Source: Tangfeifania diversioriginum (GTDB lineage Bacteria > Bacteroidota > Bacteroidia > Bacteroidales > Prolixibacteraceae). Taken from it: 64,000 nt of DNA. Made by a program: the position numbers and the translations under genes. The stretch spans positions 124,001 through 188,000 of the forward strand of contig NZ_FQZE01000002.1 of assembly GCF_900141875.1 (NCBI RefSeq), read 5' to 3'. Numbering within the stretch: the first letter of the stretch is position 1; each line of letters begins with the position of its first letter. The notes beneath the pieces are model-generated. The model made no database searches. It was given only the letters and a program-made list of their open reading frames with translations, and was not told the origin of the DNA. Shown here in pieces: positions 8,407-17,327 of the stretch.

Positions 8407-9330
8407 ATGTACAAAAATAACTTGGTTACAAAAATTACCGATGGTTTTAAAATAGTAAAAAAAGCACTTTTGCATTTTAACGCCAACCGGCCCATTGAAC
8501 ACGCGGGGACAACTGCATTTTTTGCCATTTTTTCGATGGCACCGATACTTATCATCATTATTTCAGTTTTTGGATATTTTGCCGGAGACGATGCCATTCG
8601 CGAAAAATTGTTTGATGAAATTAACCTGCTCCTTGGCTCGGAAAGTACGCGGGTTTTACGAAATGCCATTACAAATTACAAAATTGCTGAAAACAGTAGC
8701 CTGGGAACAATAATCGGGATTGGGTTTTTCCTGGTTTCGGCTACAACTCTTTTCAGTGCCATGCAAAATTCCATCAATTACATCTGGCGGATAAAAATCA
8801 GGACGAATTTGAAAATGAGTGTTTTAAACCTGCTGAAAACCCGTGCTTTATCGTTTGGGGTTATTTTGAGTTTAGGGTTTGTGTTGCTGGTTTCGCTAGT
8901 TGTTGACGCTTCAATCGGCTTTCTGAAAGATTTCCTTTCTGACCGGTTCAGCCCCGATTTTGTGGTGGTGGCCCAAATTCTGAATGCATTACTATCGCTG
9001 GTAATTATAGCCACCGTTTTTACTTTTATTTACCGTTTCCTTCCTGATGTACAGGTGAGGTGGAGTGCCAGCTGGTTTGGAGCCGTTTTTACCTCTGTAT
9101 TGTTTGCGGTGGGAAAATATGCAATTGGTTTATTTATCGGGAACAGCAATCTTGGAGTGGTTTACGGGACTGCCAGTTCGTTTGTGGTTATTCTGATTTG
9201 GATATATTTTGTGTCCATCATTTTTTATTTTGGCGTGGAGTTAACCTGTCAGTATTCAAAATTTTACAGGCATGAAATGACACCCGCAAAATATGCTGTT
9301 CCGTTTGAAATAGCACGTATTAAAGAATGA
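8407..9330 (+). CDS. YihY/virulence factor BrkB family inner-membrane protein
   Basis: 307 residues. A cytoplasmic N-terminus with the family signature EHAGTTAFFAIFSMAP (residues ~31–46) is followed by about six hydrophobic helices and a short charged tail. Members were once called ribonuclease BN but that activity belongs to another protein; the true function is unknown, with transport suggested. ATG 8407 is preferred to the GTG at 8389. The gene is divergent from the tamA–tamB operon across a 286-bp A/T-rich gap in which I found no convincing gene or consensus promoter. Confidence 0.82.
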   Translation: MYKNNLVTKITDGFKIVKKALLHFNANRPIEHAGTTAFFAIFSMAPILIIIISVFGYFAGDDAIREKLFDEINLLLGSESTRVLRNAITNYKIAENSSLGTIIGIGFFLVSATTLFSAMQNSINYIWRIKIRTNLKMSVLNLLKTRALSFGVILSLGFVLLVSLVVDASIGFLKDFLSDRFSPDFVVVAQILNALLSLVIIATVFTFIYRFLPDVQVRWSASWFGAVFTSVLFAVGKYAIGLFIGNSNLGVVYGTASSFVVILIWIYFVSIIFYFGVELTCQYSKFYRHEMTPAKYAVPFEIARIKE

Positions 9331-9488
9331 TGCGGTCAAATTTCAAAGCTCAAGAATCAAATCCAAACTCAAAAAAATGACTTCGTTTCTTATGGATTAA
9401 TTGTTTTTGGTAACAGGAGGCTTTGAATGTGCTATTGATAAAATGTTTATCTTTAGCCTATCTGAAATCAAACCTAAATAATGAAATT

Positions 9489-9992
9489 ATGACAGCCAAA
9501 AAGAATCAACTTATTTATGTGGTAGAAGACAATAAGGTTTACAATAAGCTGATTACCGAGTATTTGAAAAAGCAGCAGTACACCAATGTTAAGGCATTTT
9601 TTTCGGGTGAAGAGTGCGTGAAATCCATTAAAAAAGGCGAAAAGCCTGAGATAATTATTCAGGATTATTTTTTGGAAAATATGAATGGACTCGACGTTTT
9701 GCGTAATGTGAAAAAAGTTAATCCGGAGCCGGAATTTGTTTTTCTTACCAATAACGAAAGCATGGAAGTGGCTGTAAATACCATAAAGTATGGTGCTTAC
9801 GATTATATTATTAAAGATAAAATTACACTGGACAAGGTGATGGACCGCATAGGAAAAATCACCCAGCTGAAATCATTGGAGCGACGGAACCGGCAGATTC
9901 AAAAATACATGCTGCTTTTCTCAGGTGTTATTTTCCTGATTATAGTCTTCTCAATTCTCTATTTTGTAGTAGATGTCTTTGGTGTTCAGTAA
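9489..9992 (+). CDS. Receiver-domain protein with a C-terminal membrane anchor
   Basis: 167 residues. Residues 7–125 form a complete response-regulator receiver: acidic pair Glu13-Asp14, phospho-acceptor Asp59 (IIIQDYF), Thr87 (FLTNN) and Lys109 (IIKDK). A short basic, probably helical linker (ERRNRQIQKY) leads into a single hydrophobic helix at about 141–162 and only five residues follow. There is no DNA-binding or enzymatic output domain, so it looks like a tail-anchored phospho-receiver at the inner membrane. No histidine kinase is encoded nearby. ATG 9489 is chosen because earlier in-frame codons translate non-conserved A/T-rich sequence. Confidence 0.75.
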   Translation: MTAKKNQLIYVVEDNKVYNKLITEYLKKQQYTNVKAFFSGEECVKSIKKGEKPEIIIQDYFLENMNGLDVLRNVKKVNPEPEFVFLTNNESMEVAVNTIKYGAYDYIIKDKITLDKVMDRIGKITQLKSLERRNRQIQKYMLLFSGVIFLIIVFSILYFVVDVFGVQ

Positions 9993-10044
9993 ATTGTTCG
10001 GTTAAAAGCCAGATGAATTAAAACAAACGAAACCCGGGATAAAA

Positions 10045-11088
10045 TCATTTCTCTTCTTTTTTGTTTATTTTTCCCTGCTGGCTGAGAAGTACCGCAATTG
10101 GCCGGGTATCAGGAAATTCAGACATGATTATTATAATGATTACCGTAATGGGGACACTGAGTAGCATTCCCGTAACACCCCACATAACTCCCCATAGCGC
10201 AAGTGTAAGAAAAACCACCAGGGGGCTGATGTTCAGCGAAGTGCCCATAATGCGCGGTTCAACAAGGTTCCCCATAATAAGCTGGATGGCGCCCACAATT
10301 GCCAGTACCAGAATTGCTGGTGTTATGTCTCCAAACTGAAGCATGGCAAAAATGGTAGGGAAAAGAGTTGCTATCAGCGACCCAATGGATGGGATGAAAT
10401 TCAGCACAAAAATCAGGAACGACCAGAAAAGCGGGGCATCCACACCAATAATCAGCAACACAAAATAACTCAGCATCCCGGTTATCAGGCTGACAAGAGT
10501 TTTTACAGCTATATAGTTACTTACCGATTTGTCAATTTTTTTTATCAGGCCGTTAATTCTGTTGTAACTTTTCTGGTCGGGGTACATGGCTTTTACTTTT
10601 TTGGGCAGAATGGGTTCTTCGAGTAAAAGAAAAATTAAGTAGAGAAAAACCATGAAAGCATCGCCAAACAGCCCGGTAAGTGTAGAGAATATTTTTGAAA
10701 GAATGCCTCCAAAATTTAATTCATCGGCAAAATCACTCAGAAGCGATGATAAATCCACGTTGAATTGCTGGCTTATGGAATTGGTTATTTTATTTACATT
10801 GGCCTCGTAAACCGGCAAAGTCTTCGATAGCTGCTGAATGTTCTGGCTTATCATTTCCACAGTAAAAACCAGAAAAGTAAGCAAAAGCACGGATGATATG
10901 ATTGTTAGCACCCATTGGGGCAGCCTGCCTACGTATTTAATTTTTGAAAGAATGTTTCTGATAACCCGTATGAGGAATAAAAACAGGATGGCAAGAATGA
11001 AAGGAATGATGATTCCCTGTGCATAAATCAGCACCATTACCAGGGTTACAATAATCAGGAAAATATAAATTCTTTTAGTTGCTTCCAT
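10045..11088 (-). CDS. AI-2E family transporter (PerM/YdiK-like permease)
   Basis: 347 residues, inner membrane. Two hydrophobic helices at the N-terminus, a soluble central stretch (about 80–145) and five or six helices toward the end with the family pattern FIPSIGSLIATLFPTIFA and a C-terminal GVTGMLLSVPIT. The family includes the E. coli AI-2 exporter TqsA and Na+/H+ antiporters, so the substrate cannot be named. It begins 11 bp after the saccharopine dehydrogenase gene and is probably co-transcribed with it. It ends convergently with the receiver gene. Confidence 0.82.
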   Translation of the reverse strand: MEATKRIYIFLIIVTLVMVLIYAQGIIIPFILAILFLFLIRVIRNILSKIKYVGRLPQWVLTIISSVLLLTFLVFTVEMISQNIQQLSKTLPVYEANVNKITNSISQQFNVDLSSLLSDFADELNFGGILSKIFSTLTGLFGDAFMVFLYLIFLLLEEPILPKKVKAMYPDQKSYNRINGLIKKIDKSVSNYIAVKTLVSLITGMLSYFVLLIIGVDAPLFWSFLIFVLNFIPSIGSLIATLFPTIFAMLQFGDITPAILVLAIVGAIQLIMGNLVEPRIMGTSLNISPLVVFLTLALWGVMWGVTGMLLSVPITVIIIIIMSEFPDTRPIAVLLSQQGKINKKEEK

Positions 11089-11099
11089 GCGTTTTGTCG

Positions 11100-12431
11100 T
11101 TAGTTTAACTTAGCGCTTTCGGGCAGGCCCCACTCTTCATTTATTTTAATTCCGAGGGTTTCCAGTTCGTTTAATACCGGCTCGTAAATACTTTTTATAA
11201 CGGGAATCTGAACGCCTGTATTATTAATTTTTCCGTTCAAAATCAGTTTTACGGCAACTGCGGCCGGCAGCGCAACAGTGCGCGCTATTGATGTGTATTC
11301 TGCTGTCGAAAAATCGAGCATTCGCGACTGAATAACCTCTTTCTCCCCTTTCGAATTTTCAATTAAAAAGGAATGCAGCATCACCACCATATCGCGGGCT
11401 CCTTCGGGCAGCATCATCTTTTGTAACATTAACATGGCAGTGAGGTCGAAAGTTGAACCTTCTTTCAGATTTATCATGTTATTGTCGAAATAGCCAAGCC
11501 AGTCCAAAGCAAAAATTGCCGGATGATCCAATTCGAGGTTTAACGTTCCTGCCAGTTTTTCTTTCACGTTTTTGGGATAAACGCCAATTTTTTCTGAAAC
11601 AATTTCTTTGAAGTTTTTCCCTTCAAAGTTTTGTATTTCATGCGAAAGCAAACCGAGCGATTTGATTACATCCATGGCTTCGCACCAGTGAGGATGCCTG
11701 AATGTTCCCCTGTAAACAGTCCGGGCTTCTTGTATCCCGTAATTTTCAATGTAATTCAGCGAATTGCGGTTGGGATAAACCTCCATATTGCCCGCTTCGG
11801 GGAAATCGATTTTCAACGGATTTTTAAACAAGTCTTCTGTGGGGATTTCAACCACCTCACTGTCTTTTAAAAAGGTTGCCCCATTATTACTGGCCTTTAA
11901 AACACCCTGTGGCGACCATGAGAATTTATAACCAAAAGGATTATCGGCTTCTTCAGGAGCTGGTAAAGCCCCGCAAAGGGAGTAAAGCTCATTTATCTTT
12001 CCCCCATCTTGATGTACTTTGTCGATAATGCGTTTGACGGTCATGTGGTCCAACCCGGGATCAACGCCAATTTCATTCAAAAATAACAGGCCCGCTTGCT
12101 GAGCACCGGCATGTAATTTTTGCATTTCCGCTGAAACGTAGGATGTTGTAACCAAATTTTTCTTGTGTTCCAGACAATGCCGGGCAACTTTAACATGATG
12201 CTCGGCGGGAAGCAGACTTACGGTTATATCATGTTCGGCTATCAGTTTATCCAGCAGTTCTGTGTTGTCAATTGTCCACGAAACGGCTGTGCCGCCTTGC
12301 TGTGAACTGATAATTTTATCGGCTTTTGCCTGTGTGCGGCTGGCTATTGTAATGTTAAAATTGTTGTCGAGCAAATAATGTGCTATGGGACCTGCAATCC
12401 TGCCTGCCCCCAAAATCAAAACTTTTTTCAT
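11100..12431 (-). CDS. Saccharopine dehydrogenase family protein (Lys9-like)
   Basis: 443 residues. The N-terminal Rossmann fold begins VLILGAGRIAGPIAHYL (4–20) and a saccharopine dehydrogenase C-terminal domain follows, with the typical EIGVDPGLDHM (near 140) and the GALPAPEEADNPFGYKFSWS segment (~169–188). The reaction in Lys9-type enzymes links glutamate and aminoadipate semialdehyde through saccharopine, using NADP(H). No other lysine-pathway gene is adjacent, so lysine degradation or another condensed amino-acid substrate are both possible. The resemblance to Lys9 is closer than to carboxynorspermidine dehydrogenase. Confidence 0.82.
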   Translation of the reverse strand: MKKVLILGAGRIAGPIAHYLLDNNFNITIASRTQAKADKIISSQQGGTAVSWTIDNTELLDKLIAEHDITVSLLPAEHHVKVARHCLEHKKNLVTTSYVSAEMQKLHAGAQQAGLLFLNEIGVDPGLDHMTVKRIIDKVHQDGGKINELYSLCGALPAPEEADNPFGYKFSWSPQGVLKASNNGATFLKDSEVVEIPTEDLFKNPLKIDFPEAGNMEVYPNRNSLNYIENYGIQEARTVYRGTFRHPHWCEAMDVIKSLGLLSHEIQNFEGKNFKEIVSEKIGVYPKNVKEKLAGTLNLELDHPAIFALDWLGYFDNNMINLKEGSTFDLTAMLMLQKMMLPEGARDMVVMLHSFLIENSKGEKEVIQSRMLDFSTAEYTSIARTVALPAAVAVKLILNGKINNTGVQIPVIKSIYEPVLNELETLGIKINEEWGLPESAKLN

Positions 12432-12589
12432 TTCATCTACCTCTTTCTGTCCGGATATGTGGGTTGAGTTCCTCCATCCGTATTCATTTTTTTATTAAAG
12501 AATGTAAAGGTCGTGAATTTTTTTGAACAGAAACTGATTTATGACCTGTTTAAAGACAAGCTTTTTTGAAAACAGAATTTCGATAGTAA

Positions 12590-13423
12590 TCAAATCATTC
12601 CCAATTTATGTCTGATCAGGTTATTTACAAAAAGCATCAGTTTTGTTGGATTGGAAATCCGGTAGCGTTGTGTCAAAATATCGTCGGCAGTGGTTTTTTT
12701 TATTTTTTCAAGTAGCTTAAGGTAATAAGTATAGGCAAGAAAAACGCCCAGCCTGACATCTCTGTTCAGTTCTTTTATTCCGGAAAGGGCTTCTTCAAAG
12801 TCTGCAGCAATATCGTTTTCAATCTCTTTTTTCTGTTCTTCCGAAAAATTTTCAAACTCAATTCCCGGGAAGTAGATTCGCTTGTTTTCAATGTAATCGG
12901 CACGAATATCTCGTAAAAAATTCACTTTCTGGAAAGCTTCGCCTAGCTTTCGGGCGGGATGAACCAGTTTGTCAAATTCCTTATTACGATTTTTGTAAAA
13001 CACCCGCAGGCACATCAGGGCCACCACCTCTGCCGAACCGTAAATGTAGCGGCTGATTTCCTCCTGGTTGTACTCTTGATGTGTCAGATCCATTTCCATA
13101 CTGTTCAGGAAGGCATCAATATATTCATGGTCGATATTATATTCATTCACCACATACTGAAAACTGTGCAGAATGGGATTGGTACTGAATTGGTCGTTAA
13201 TGGCTTTATAAGTTTCCTCGCGCAGGTTTATTAATAGTTTTTTCTGGTTGTGATTATGAAAAGTGTCAACAATTTCATCGGCAAAACGCACAAAGCCGTA
13301 TATGCCGTAAATGCCCGGCCTGTATTTTTTTTTAAACAACTTTATGCCAAGCGAAAACGATGTGCTGTAATTGTTTGCAGTTATTCTGCTGCAATCGAAA
13401 GCATTTTTATCATACAGTTGCAT
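12590..13423 (-). CDS. crtB: Phytoene/squalene synthase family protein (CrtB-like)
   Basis: 277 residues. Trans-prenyltransferase fold with the two aspartate-rich Mg-diphosphate motifs: FVRFADEIVDTFH (first, DEIVD) and NFLRDIRADY (second, DxxAD). It condenses two prenyl diphosphates head to head, giving phytoene from GGPP or the C30 analogue from FPP; the sequence alone does not fix which. Start ATG 13423 overlaps the crtI stop by 14 bp; a TTG at 13444 is possible but less likely. Last gene of the carotenoid operon. Confidence 0.88.
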   Translation of the reverse strand: MQLYDKNAFDCSRITANNYSTSFSLGIKLFKKKYRPGIYGIYGFVRFADEIVDTFHNHNQKKLLINLREETYKAINDQFSTNPILHSFQYVVNEYNIDHEYIDAFLNSMEMDLTHQEYNQEEISRYIYGSAEVVALMCLRVFYKNRNKEFDKLVHPARKLGEAFQKVNFLRDIRADYIENKRIYFPGIEFENFSEEQKKEIENDIAADFEEALSGIKELNRDVRLGVFLAYTYYLKLLEKIKKTTADDILTQRYRISNPTKLMLFVNNLIRHKLGMI

Positions 13424-14891
13424 TGTGTTTTTCAATTCGTTCAACAGCCAGTTTCGAGCTAATTATCACCATGGGCAACCCCGTGCCCGGCAAGGTTGAA
13501 GCTCCTGCGTAAAATACATTTTTAAATTCTTCGTCATAATTTTTTGGTCTGAACCCTCCAATCTGGTTCATGTCGTGGGCCAGCCCGAGTGCACTTCCTT
13601 TGTGCAAGTTAAACTGGTCGCGCCATTCTTCGGGCGTGTAAATGGTTTGGGTTATAATTTTTTGCTGAATATCAACCCCCACCCGTTTGCTGAAATCGCT
13701 GATGATGCTGTTCACAATTTCTTCGCGGTCGTTCCAGTTGGACTTGTATCGCAAATCGGGAACCGGACAAACAAAAAACAGGCTTTCACAACCTTCGGGG
13801 GCGCAGTCGCTGTTGGAATGCGACAGCACATTCACATAATAGTAGGGTTTTTCAAATGAGTCGGGATTAGTGAAAATTTTGTTTGCATACTCCTTAAAAT
13901 TACTTCCCAAATAATAATTGTGGTGTTTTACGTTCTGCAATTTTTCACTTATGCCCAGGTAAAAAGTAAGGGTTCCCATCGTCCATTTCATTTTATCGAG
14001 CTTTTCTTCAGCGAATGAAGGACGGTTAAAAATATGTCCCCTGAACCAGGCTGCATCGGCATTAACAAGAAATATGTCGGCTTCCCATTTTTTTCCGTTG
14101 GAGTCAGTAAGGTATTCCAGTTGGTTTTTTGAAGCTTTAAATCCAGTAATTTCGGTATTGTAATGAATCTTTATGTTTTGTTTTTTTAGCTCATCGCACA
14201 ATCCTTCCACAATTTTGTACATGCCGCCTTCCACGTTAAAATAGCCGTTGTGGATAAATTCGGTGTACGAAAGCATTGAATAAATTGCAGGTGTGTCGAA
14301 TGGTGTGCGGCCCACAAAAAAGGCGACCAATGATAAAATCTGCTTCACTTCCTCGGAAGTAAAATAGGTAGAAACCTGCTGCCAGAAACTGCGGAAAAGC
14401 ACAGGTAAAAGTGTGGGCGGGGCCTGCATTAGTGTAAAAAAATAATGCATCAGCGAGTTGTAATTTCGGCGAACCACCAGGTCAACGGTGCCATCAAAAA
14501 GTTTCTGGCCTGCCGAAAGGTATTTTTTAATTTTTTCCTCTAAGTCGGGTTCAACATCTTTGAATTCTTCGGCCAGTTTTGCCAAATCTTTATACATGGT
14601 GTAGGTTTTACCTGTAGAAAGAAAGTTAACAGTGTAAAGTGGATCGAGCTCAACAAATTTGAATGGCATTTCAATTCCGGCATCTTTAATGAATTCGTCA
14701 AATTCGTAGGACATGCTGAAAAAACTCGGACCTACATCAAAGGTAAAACCATCTTTTTTCAACTGGTTTAAACGGCCGCCGGCTTTGTTGTTTTTTTCAA
14801 CCAGTTCCACCTGGAATCCGCGTCGTGAAAGGCGAAGAGCTGCTGCCAGCCCGGCAAGCCCACTGCCCACAATCAGTACTTTTTTTGCCAT
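13410..14891 (-). CDS. crtI: Phytoene desaturase (CrtI/CrtN family FAD enzyme)
   Basis: 493 residues. The N-terminal FAD-binding motif is VLIVGSGLAGLAAALRLSRR (5–24), followed by GGRLNQLKKDGFTFDVGPSFF. The C-terminus carries the flavin-contact segment FYAGASTLPGTGLPMVIISSK characteristic of bacterial-type carotene desaturases. It introduces several double bases of conjugation into phytoene, giving neurosporene or lycopene, at the membrane surface. It is translationally coupled to crtB (14-bp overlap). Only one CrtI-type enzyme is encoded here, so further desaturation, if any, needs enzymes elsewhere. Confidence 0.9.
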   Translation of the reverse strand: MAKKVLIVGSGLAGLAAALRLSRRGFQVELVEKNNKAGGRLNQLKKDGFTFDVGPSFFSMSYEFDEFIKDAGIEMPFKFVELDPLYTVNFLSTGKTYTMYKDLAKLAEEFKDVEPDLEEKIKKYLSAGQKLFDGTVDLVVRRNYNSLMHYFFTLMQAPPTLLPVLFRSFWQQVSTYFTSEEVKQILSLVAFFVGRTPFDTPAIYSMLSYTEFIHNGYFNVEGGMYKIVEGLCDELKKQNIKIHYNTEITGFKASKNQLEYLTDSNGKKWEADIFLVNADAAWFRGHIFNRPSFAEEKLDKMKWTMGTLTFYLGISEKLQNVKHHNYYLGSNFKEYANKIFTNPDSFEKPYYYVNVLSHSNSDCAPEGCESLFFVCPVPDLRYKSNWNDREEIVNSIISDFSKRVGVDIQQKIITQTIYTPEEWRDQFNLHKGSALGLAHDMNQIGGFRPKNYDEEFKNVFYAGASTLPGTGLPMVIISSKLAVERIEKHNATV

Positions 14892-14904
14892 GTATATAAA
14901 TATC

Positions 14905-15633
14905 TTATTTTAAAGACGGTAACAACTCATTTTTTACCCAAATAAACCGAGGTTCAATATTAAGGGCTTTTTTATAAAATAACAATGCCTTTTCCTCATT
15001 TCCTTCATGGTTTTCAATTTGACCGACAGTAGCCAGTAAATTCAAATACATCCATTTTTGGGTTTGCTTTTCTTCCTCCTGTTTTTCAAAAATTTCAATT
15101 GCTTTTAAATAGTAATGCATTGCCTTTTCTGTTGAACCGCCAAACATTTCGGGCATGTGGTTCCAAATATTCCCCATTTCAATGTTGGCCTGCAAGTTTG
15201 TACTGTCTTTTTCAATGGCCATCTCGGCATGATCCATGCTTTTTGGGCCGAAAAACGGTGCCCTCCAAAGGCTGAGTCCGATTTTAAAACCATAGGCCGC
15301 TGCATTGTAGGCGTGGTAATTGGCGGTTTCTCCTTTTTCTTTTTTCAAAAGTTCGAGGTTTTTTTCCATCATTTCCAAGTAGTGCCTGGCATCCTTTTTT
15401 TTGTCGTTCCCCAGGCACCAGCCAATGTAACCGTACTGGTAATTTATCAGATCCAACAGGTTGACAGCTTCAGTGCTTTTTTTGCTTTCCATTTCATCTA
15501 CAGCAGCTTCCCAGTTCTCCATTTTTCCGGAAATAAATGACTCGTAAATATTTGTGCTGTAGTTGTTTTGAGCAACTGAAAACAAACTGAAGCATACAAA
15601 CAGGAGCATTAATCGATATCTCTTCCTTTCCAT
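14905..15633 (-). CDS. Secreted TPR protein in the carotenoid operon
   Basis: 242 residues. Hydrophobic signal peptide ending FSLFSVAQ (about residue 20), then helical repeats; the last ~110 residues contain TPR-like motifs (a pair around MDHAEMAIEKDSTNLQANIEMG and one around KALLFYKKALNIEPRFIWVK). Probably periplasmic. ATG 15633 overlaps the glycosyltransferase stop by 25 bp and gives a clean signal peptide, so the longer reading frame is rejected. Similar TPR proteins are seen beside carotenoid genes in the phylum, but I know no assigned role; a scaffold for pigment assembly or transport is only a guess. Confidence 0.65.
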   Translation of the reverse strand: MERKRYRLMLLFVCFSLFSVAQNNYSTNIYESFISGKMENWEAAVDEMESKKSTEAVNLLDLINYQYGYIGWCLGNDKKKDARHYLEMMEKNLELLKKEKGETANYHAYNAAAYGFKIGLSLWRAPFFGPKSMDHAEMAIEKDSTNLQANIEMGNIWNHMPEMFGGSTEKAMHYYLKAIEIFEKQEEEKQTQKWMYLNLLATVGQIENHEGNEEKALLFYKKALNIEPRFIWVKNELLPSLK

Positions 15634-16700
15634 TGGTTTTTTTTCTGTTTTTTGTTCAGATAAGATAGAAAAACAATCGCACCCATTAAAAGTTGTTGAG
15701 GTATTGCAAGAAACAAATTTTGCCAAACAGACTGTTTACTGGCCACCGAAACAAAAATTTTCAGGGCAATTGCCATTGCGAGCGTGACAATCATAAACAC
15801 CGGCGGGAGAAAAAACAGCACGACAAAAATTCCGAATGTCCCAAACAACCAATATAAAAAAGCAGCCAAATGGCTGCCGCCAAAAAATTCAGCTACGTTT
15901 TTGGCGAATCCCTGCATGGCATCGTCAAACCCCAGGTACATCCTGCAACTGATGGTTTCGTTGCCCGTCATACATTGCATTTTTTGTCCTTCCAATTTAT
16001 ACATGCGTGCAATTAAAATGTCTTCAACCGGATGTTTCTTTACTTTTTCGTGCGGTTGAATTTCCAGATAGGTCTCTTTTTCAAAAAGCATAAACTGGCC
16101 GTTGGCTGCTGCCAGCGAAGGTCTGCTGCTTTTGCGGGTGAGCACCATTGGCAGCAGCGACAACAAAATGCTGTTCATCACCGGAACGGTAATTTTTTCG
16201 CCGGTGGTTTTCATAATTTGTTTTGGGAAAATAGAAAGCAGTTTCAGCCGGTGTTTTTGCATTTGTACAATCGAGCTTTCAATCACACCCGGCAAAATGC
16301 GCACATCGGCATCGAGGAATAAAAAATAGTAGCCTGTGGCATGAAGGGCCAGGTTGTGGCACGCGTTGTTTTTGCCGAGCCAGCCCTCGGGCAATCCCGT
16401 TGATTCAACCAGCCTGAAACGTTTATCATTTTTCGAAAATGATTTAACCAGTCCGGCCGTGTTGTCGGTCGATTGATCGTTAAAAACAACTACTTCAATA
16501 TTTAGGTAGGACTGTTCTTTCAGGTCATTTAGTATGTTTACGATGTTTGCTTCTTCGTTGCGGGCAGGAATCAGAACCGAAACCAGGGGTGTGCTTTGCG
16601 GTGTTCGTTTTTTCAGCACCGGTGAAAAAATAATGTTGACCAAGGCCACGCAAAAGCGCAGCGCATAAAACAAAACAACCGTGTAGGCGAGGTAAATCAA
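15609..16700 (-). CDS. Glycosyltransferase family 2, carotenoid type (CruG/CrtQ-like)
   Basis: 363 residues. N-terminal membrane helix, then a GT-A domain: VSVLIPARNEEANI (40–53), FNDQSTDNT (~73–81), GWLGKNNAC and the metal-binding FLFLDADVRI (~129–138). Two or three membrane helices close the protein. Position beside cruF recalls the cyanobacterial cruF–cruG pair, where CruG adds the 2'-O-sugar in myxol glycoside synthesis; GT2 enzymes of the staphylococcal CrtQ type look similar. Likely role: glycosylation of the hydroxylated carotenoid at the cytoplasmic face. Donor sugar unknown. Confidence 0.75.
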   Translation of the reverse strand: MIYLAYTVVLFYALRFCVALVNIIFSPVLKKRTPQSTPLVSVLIPARNEEANIVNILNDLKEQSYLNIEVVVFNDQSTDNTAGLVKSFSKNDKRFRLVESTGLPEGWLGKNNACHNLALHATGYYFLFLDADVRILPGVIESSIVQMQKHRLKLLSIFPKQIMKTTGEKITVPVMNSILLSLLPMVLTRKSSRPSLAAANGQFMLFEKETYLEIQPHEKVKKHPVEDILIARMYKLEGQKMQCMTGNETISCRMYLGFDDAMQGFAKNVAEFFGGSHLAAFLYWLFGTFGIFVVLFFLPPVFMIVTLAMAIALKIFVSVASKQSVWQNLFLAIPQQLLMGAIVFLSYLNKKQKKNQWKGRDID

Positions 16701-16701
16701 A

Positions 16702-17325
16702 TTAATTGTCCTTAAAAGTTATGTTCTTCTTAAAGCACTCTTCGTAAAAATCATTATAATCTTTTTCAATACCGGCCAATGTTTTTCTTTCGTAATCGTA
16801 GGTTTTGTAATAAATATACAGGTTGGGCTTCACCGAATCGAAATATTCCGTAAGATTTACAATGAACACCATCTCAACTTTATTGGGAAGCTTTTTCAGT
16901 ATCCAGTCCAGCCCCTTTTCAAAGTGCAGCGGGTGCTGGTATTTCGATTCAAACTGCCCTTGCGGAAACAGGGCCACCATATTTCCGGGGTCTTTAAGTA
17001 ATTCAACCGAGTATTGTAATGAGCGAACCACATCTTTCGAATTCTTTCTCAGGGAGAAAACGCCACCCTGGTTCAAAATCTTATTTTCAACCAGTTGTTT
17101 TTCTTCCATCAAAATATGGAATTTTTTGCCGAACTGTTTTTTGTTTAACGATGCGATGAAAAAACCGTCCCACCAGCTAAAATGGTTGGCAATAATCAGC
17201 AAAGGACGTTTTTTGTTTTTCAGGTTACCGTTTATCCTGATTTTGTTGAAATGCATTTTAATGCGCATCCAGCCGTACCAAACCAGAAAAGGAGACAAAA
17301 ACCAGTGGTGTTTTGCTTTTATCAT
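16702..17325 (-). CDS. Lysophospholipid acyltransferase-like protein in the carotenoid operon
   Basis: 207 residues. PlsC-type acyltransferase fold with the NHxxxxD motif as NHFSWWD (about 47–53) and a second motif FPQGQF (~120), here with Q-G-Q in place of the usual E-G-T. It starts 2 bp after the cruF stop and 1 bp separates it from the glycosyltransferase gene. Acyl transfer to the sugar of a carotenoid glycoside is the simplest reading of the context; a separate lipid role remains possible. The unusual block 2 may indicate a non-phosphate acceptor. Confidence 0.7.
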   Translation of the reverse strand: MIKAKHHWFLSPFLVWYGWMRIKMHFNKIRINGNLKNKKRPLLIIANHFSWWDGFFIASLNKKQFGKKFHILMEEKQLVENKILNQGGVFSLRKNSKDVVRSLQYSVELLKDPGNMVALFPQGQFESKYQHPLHFEKGLDWILKKLPNKVEMVFIVNLTEYFDSVKPNLYIYYKTYDYERKTLAGIEKDYNDFYEECFKKNITFKDN

Positions 17326-17327
17326 GA

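Noticed and set aside
12432-12589. 15-codon ORF directly upstream of the saccharopine dehydrogenase gene as an attenuator leader
   Set aside because: No run of regulatory codons and no clear hairpin pair; length is within chance.
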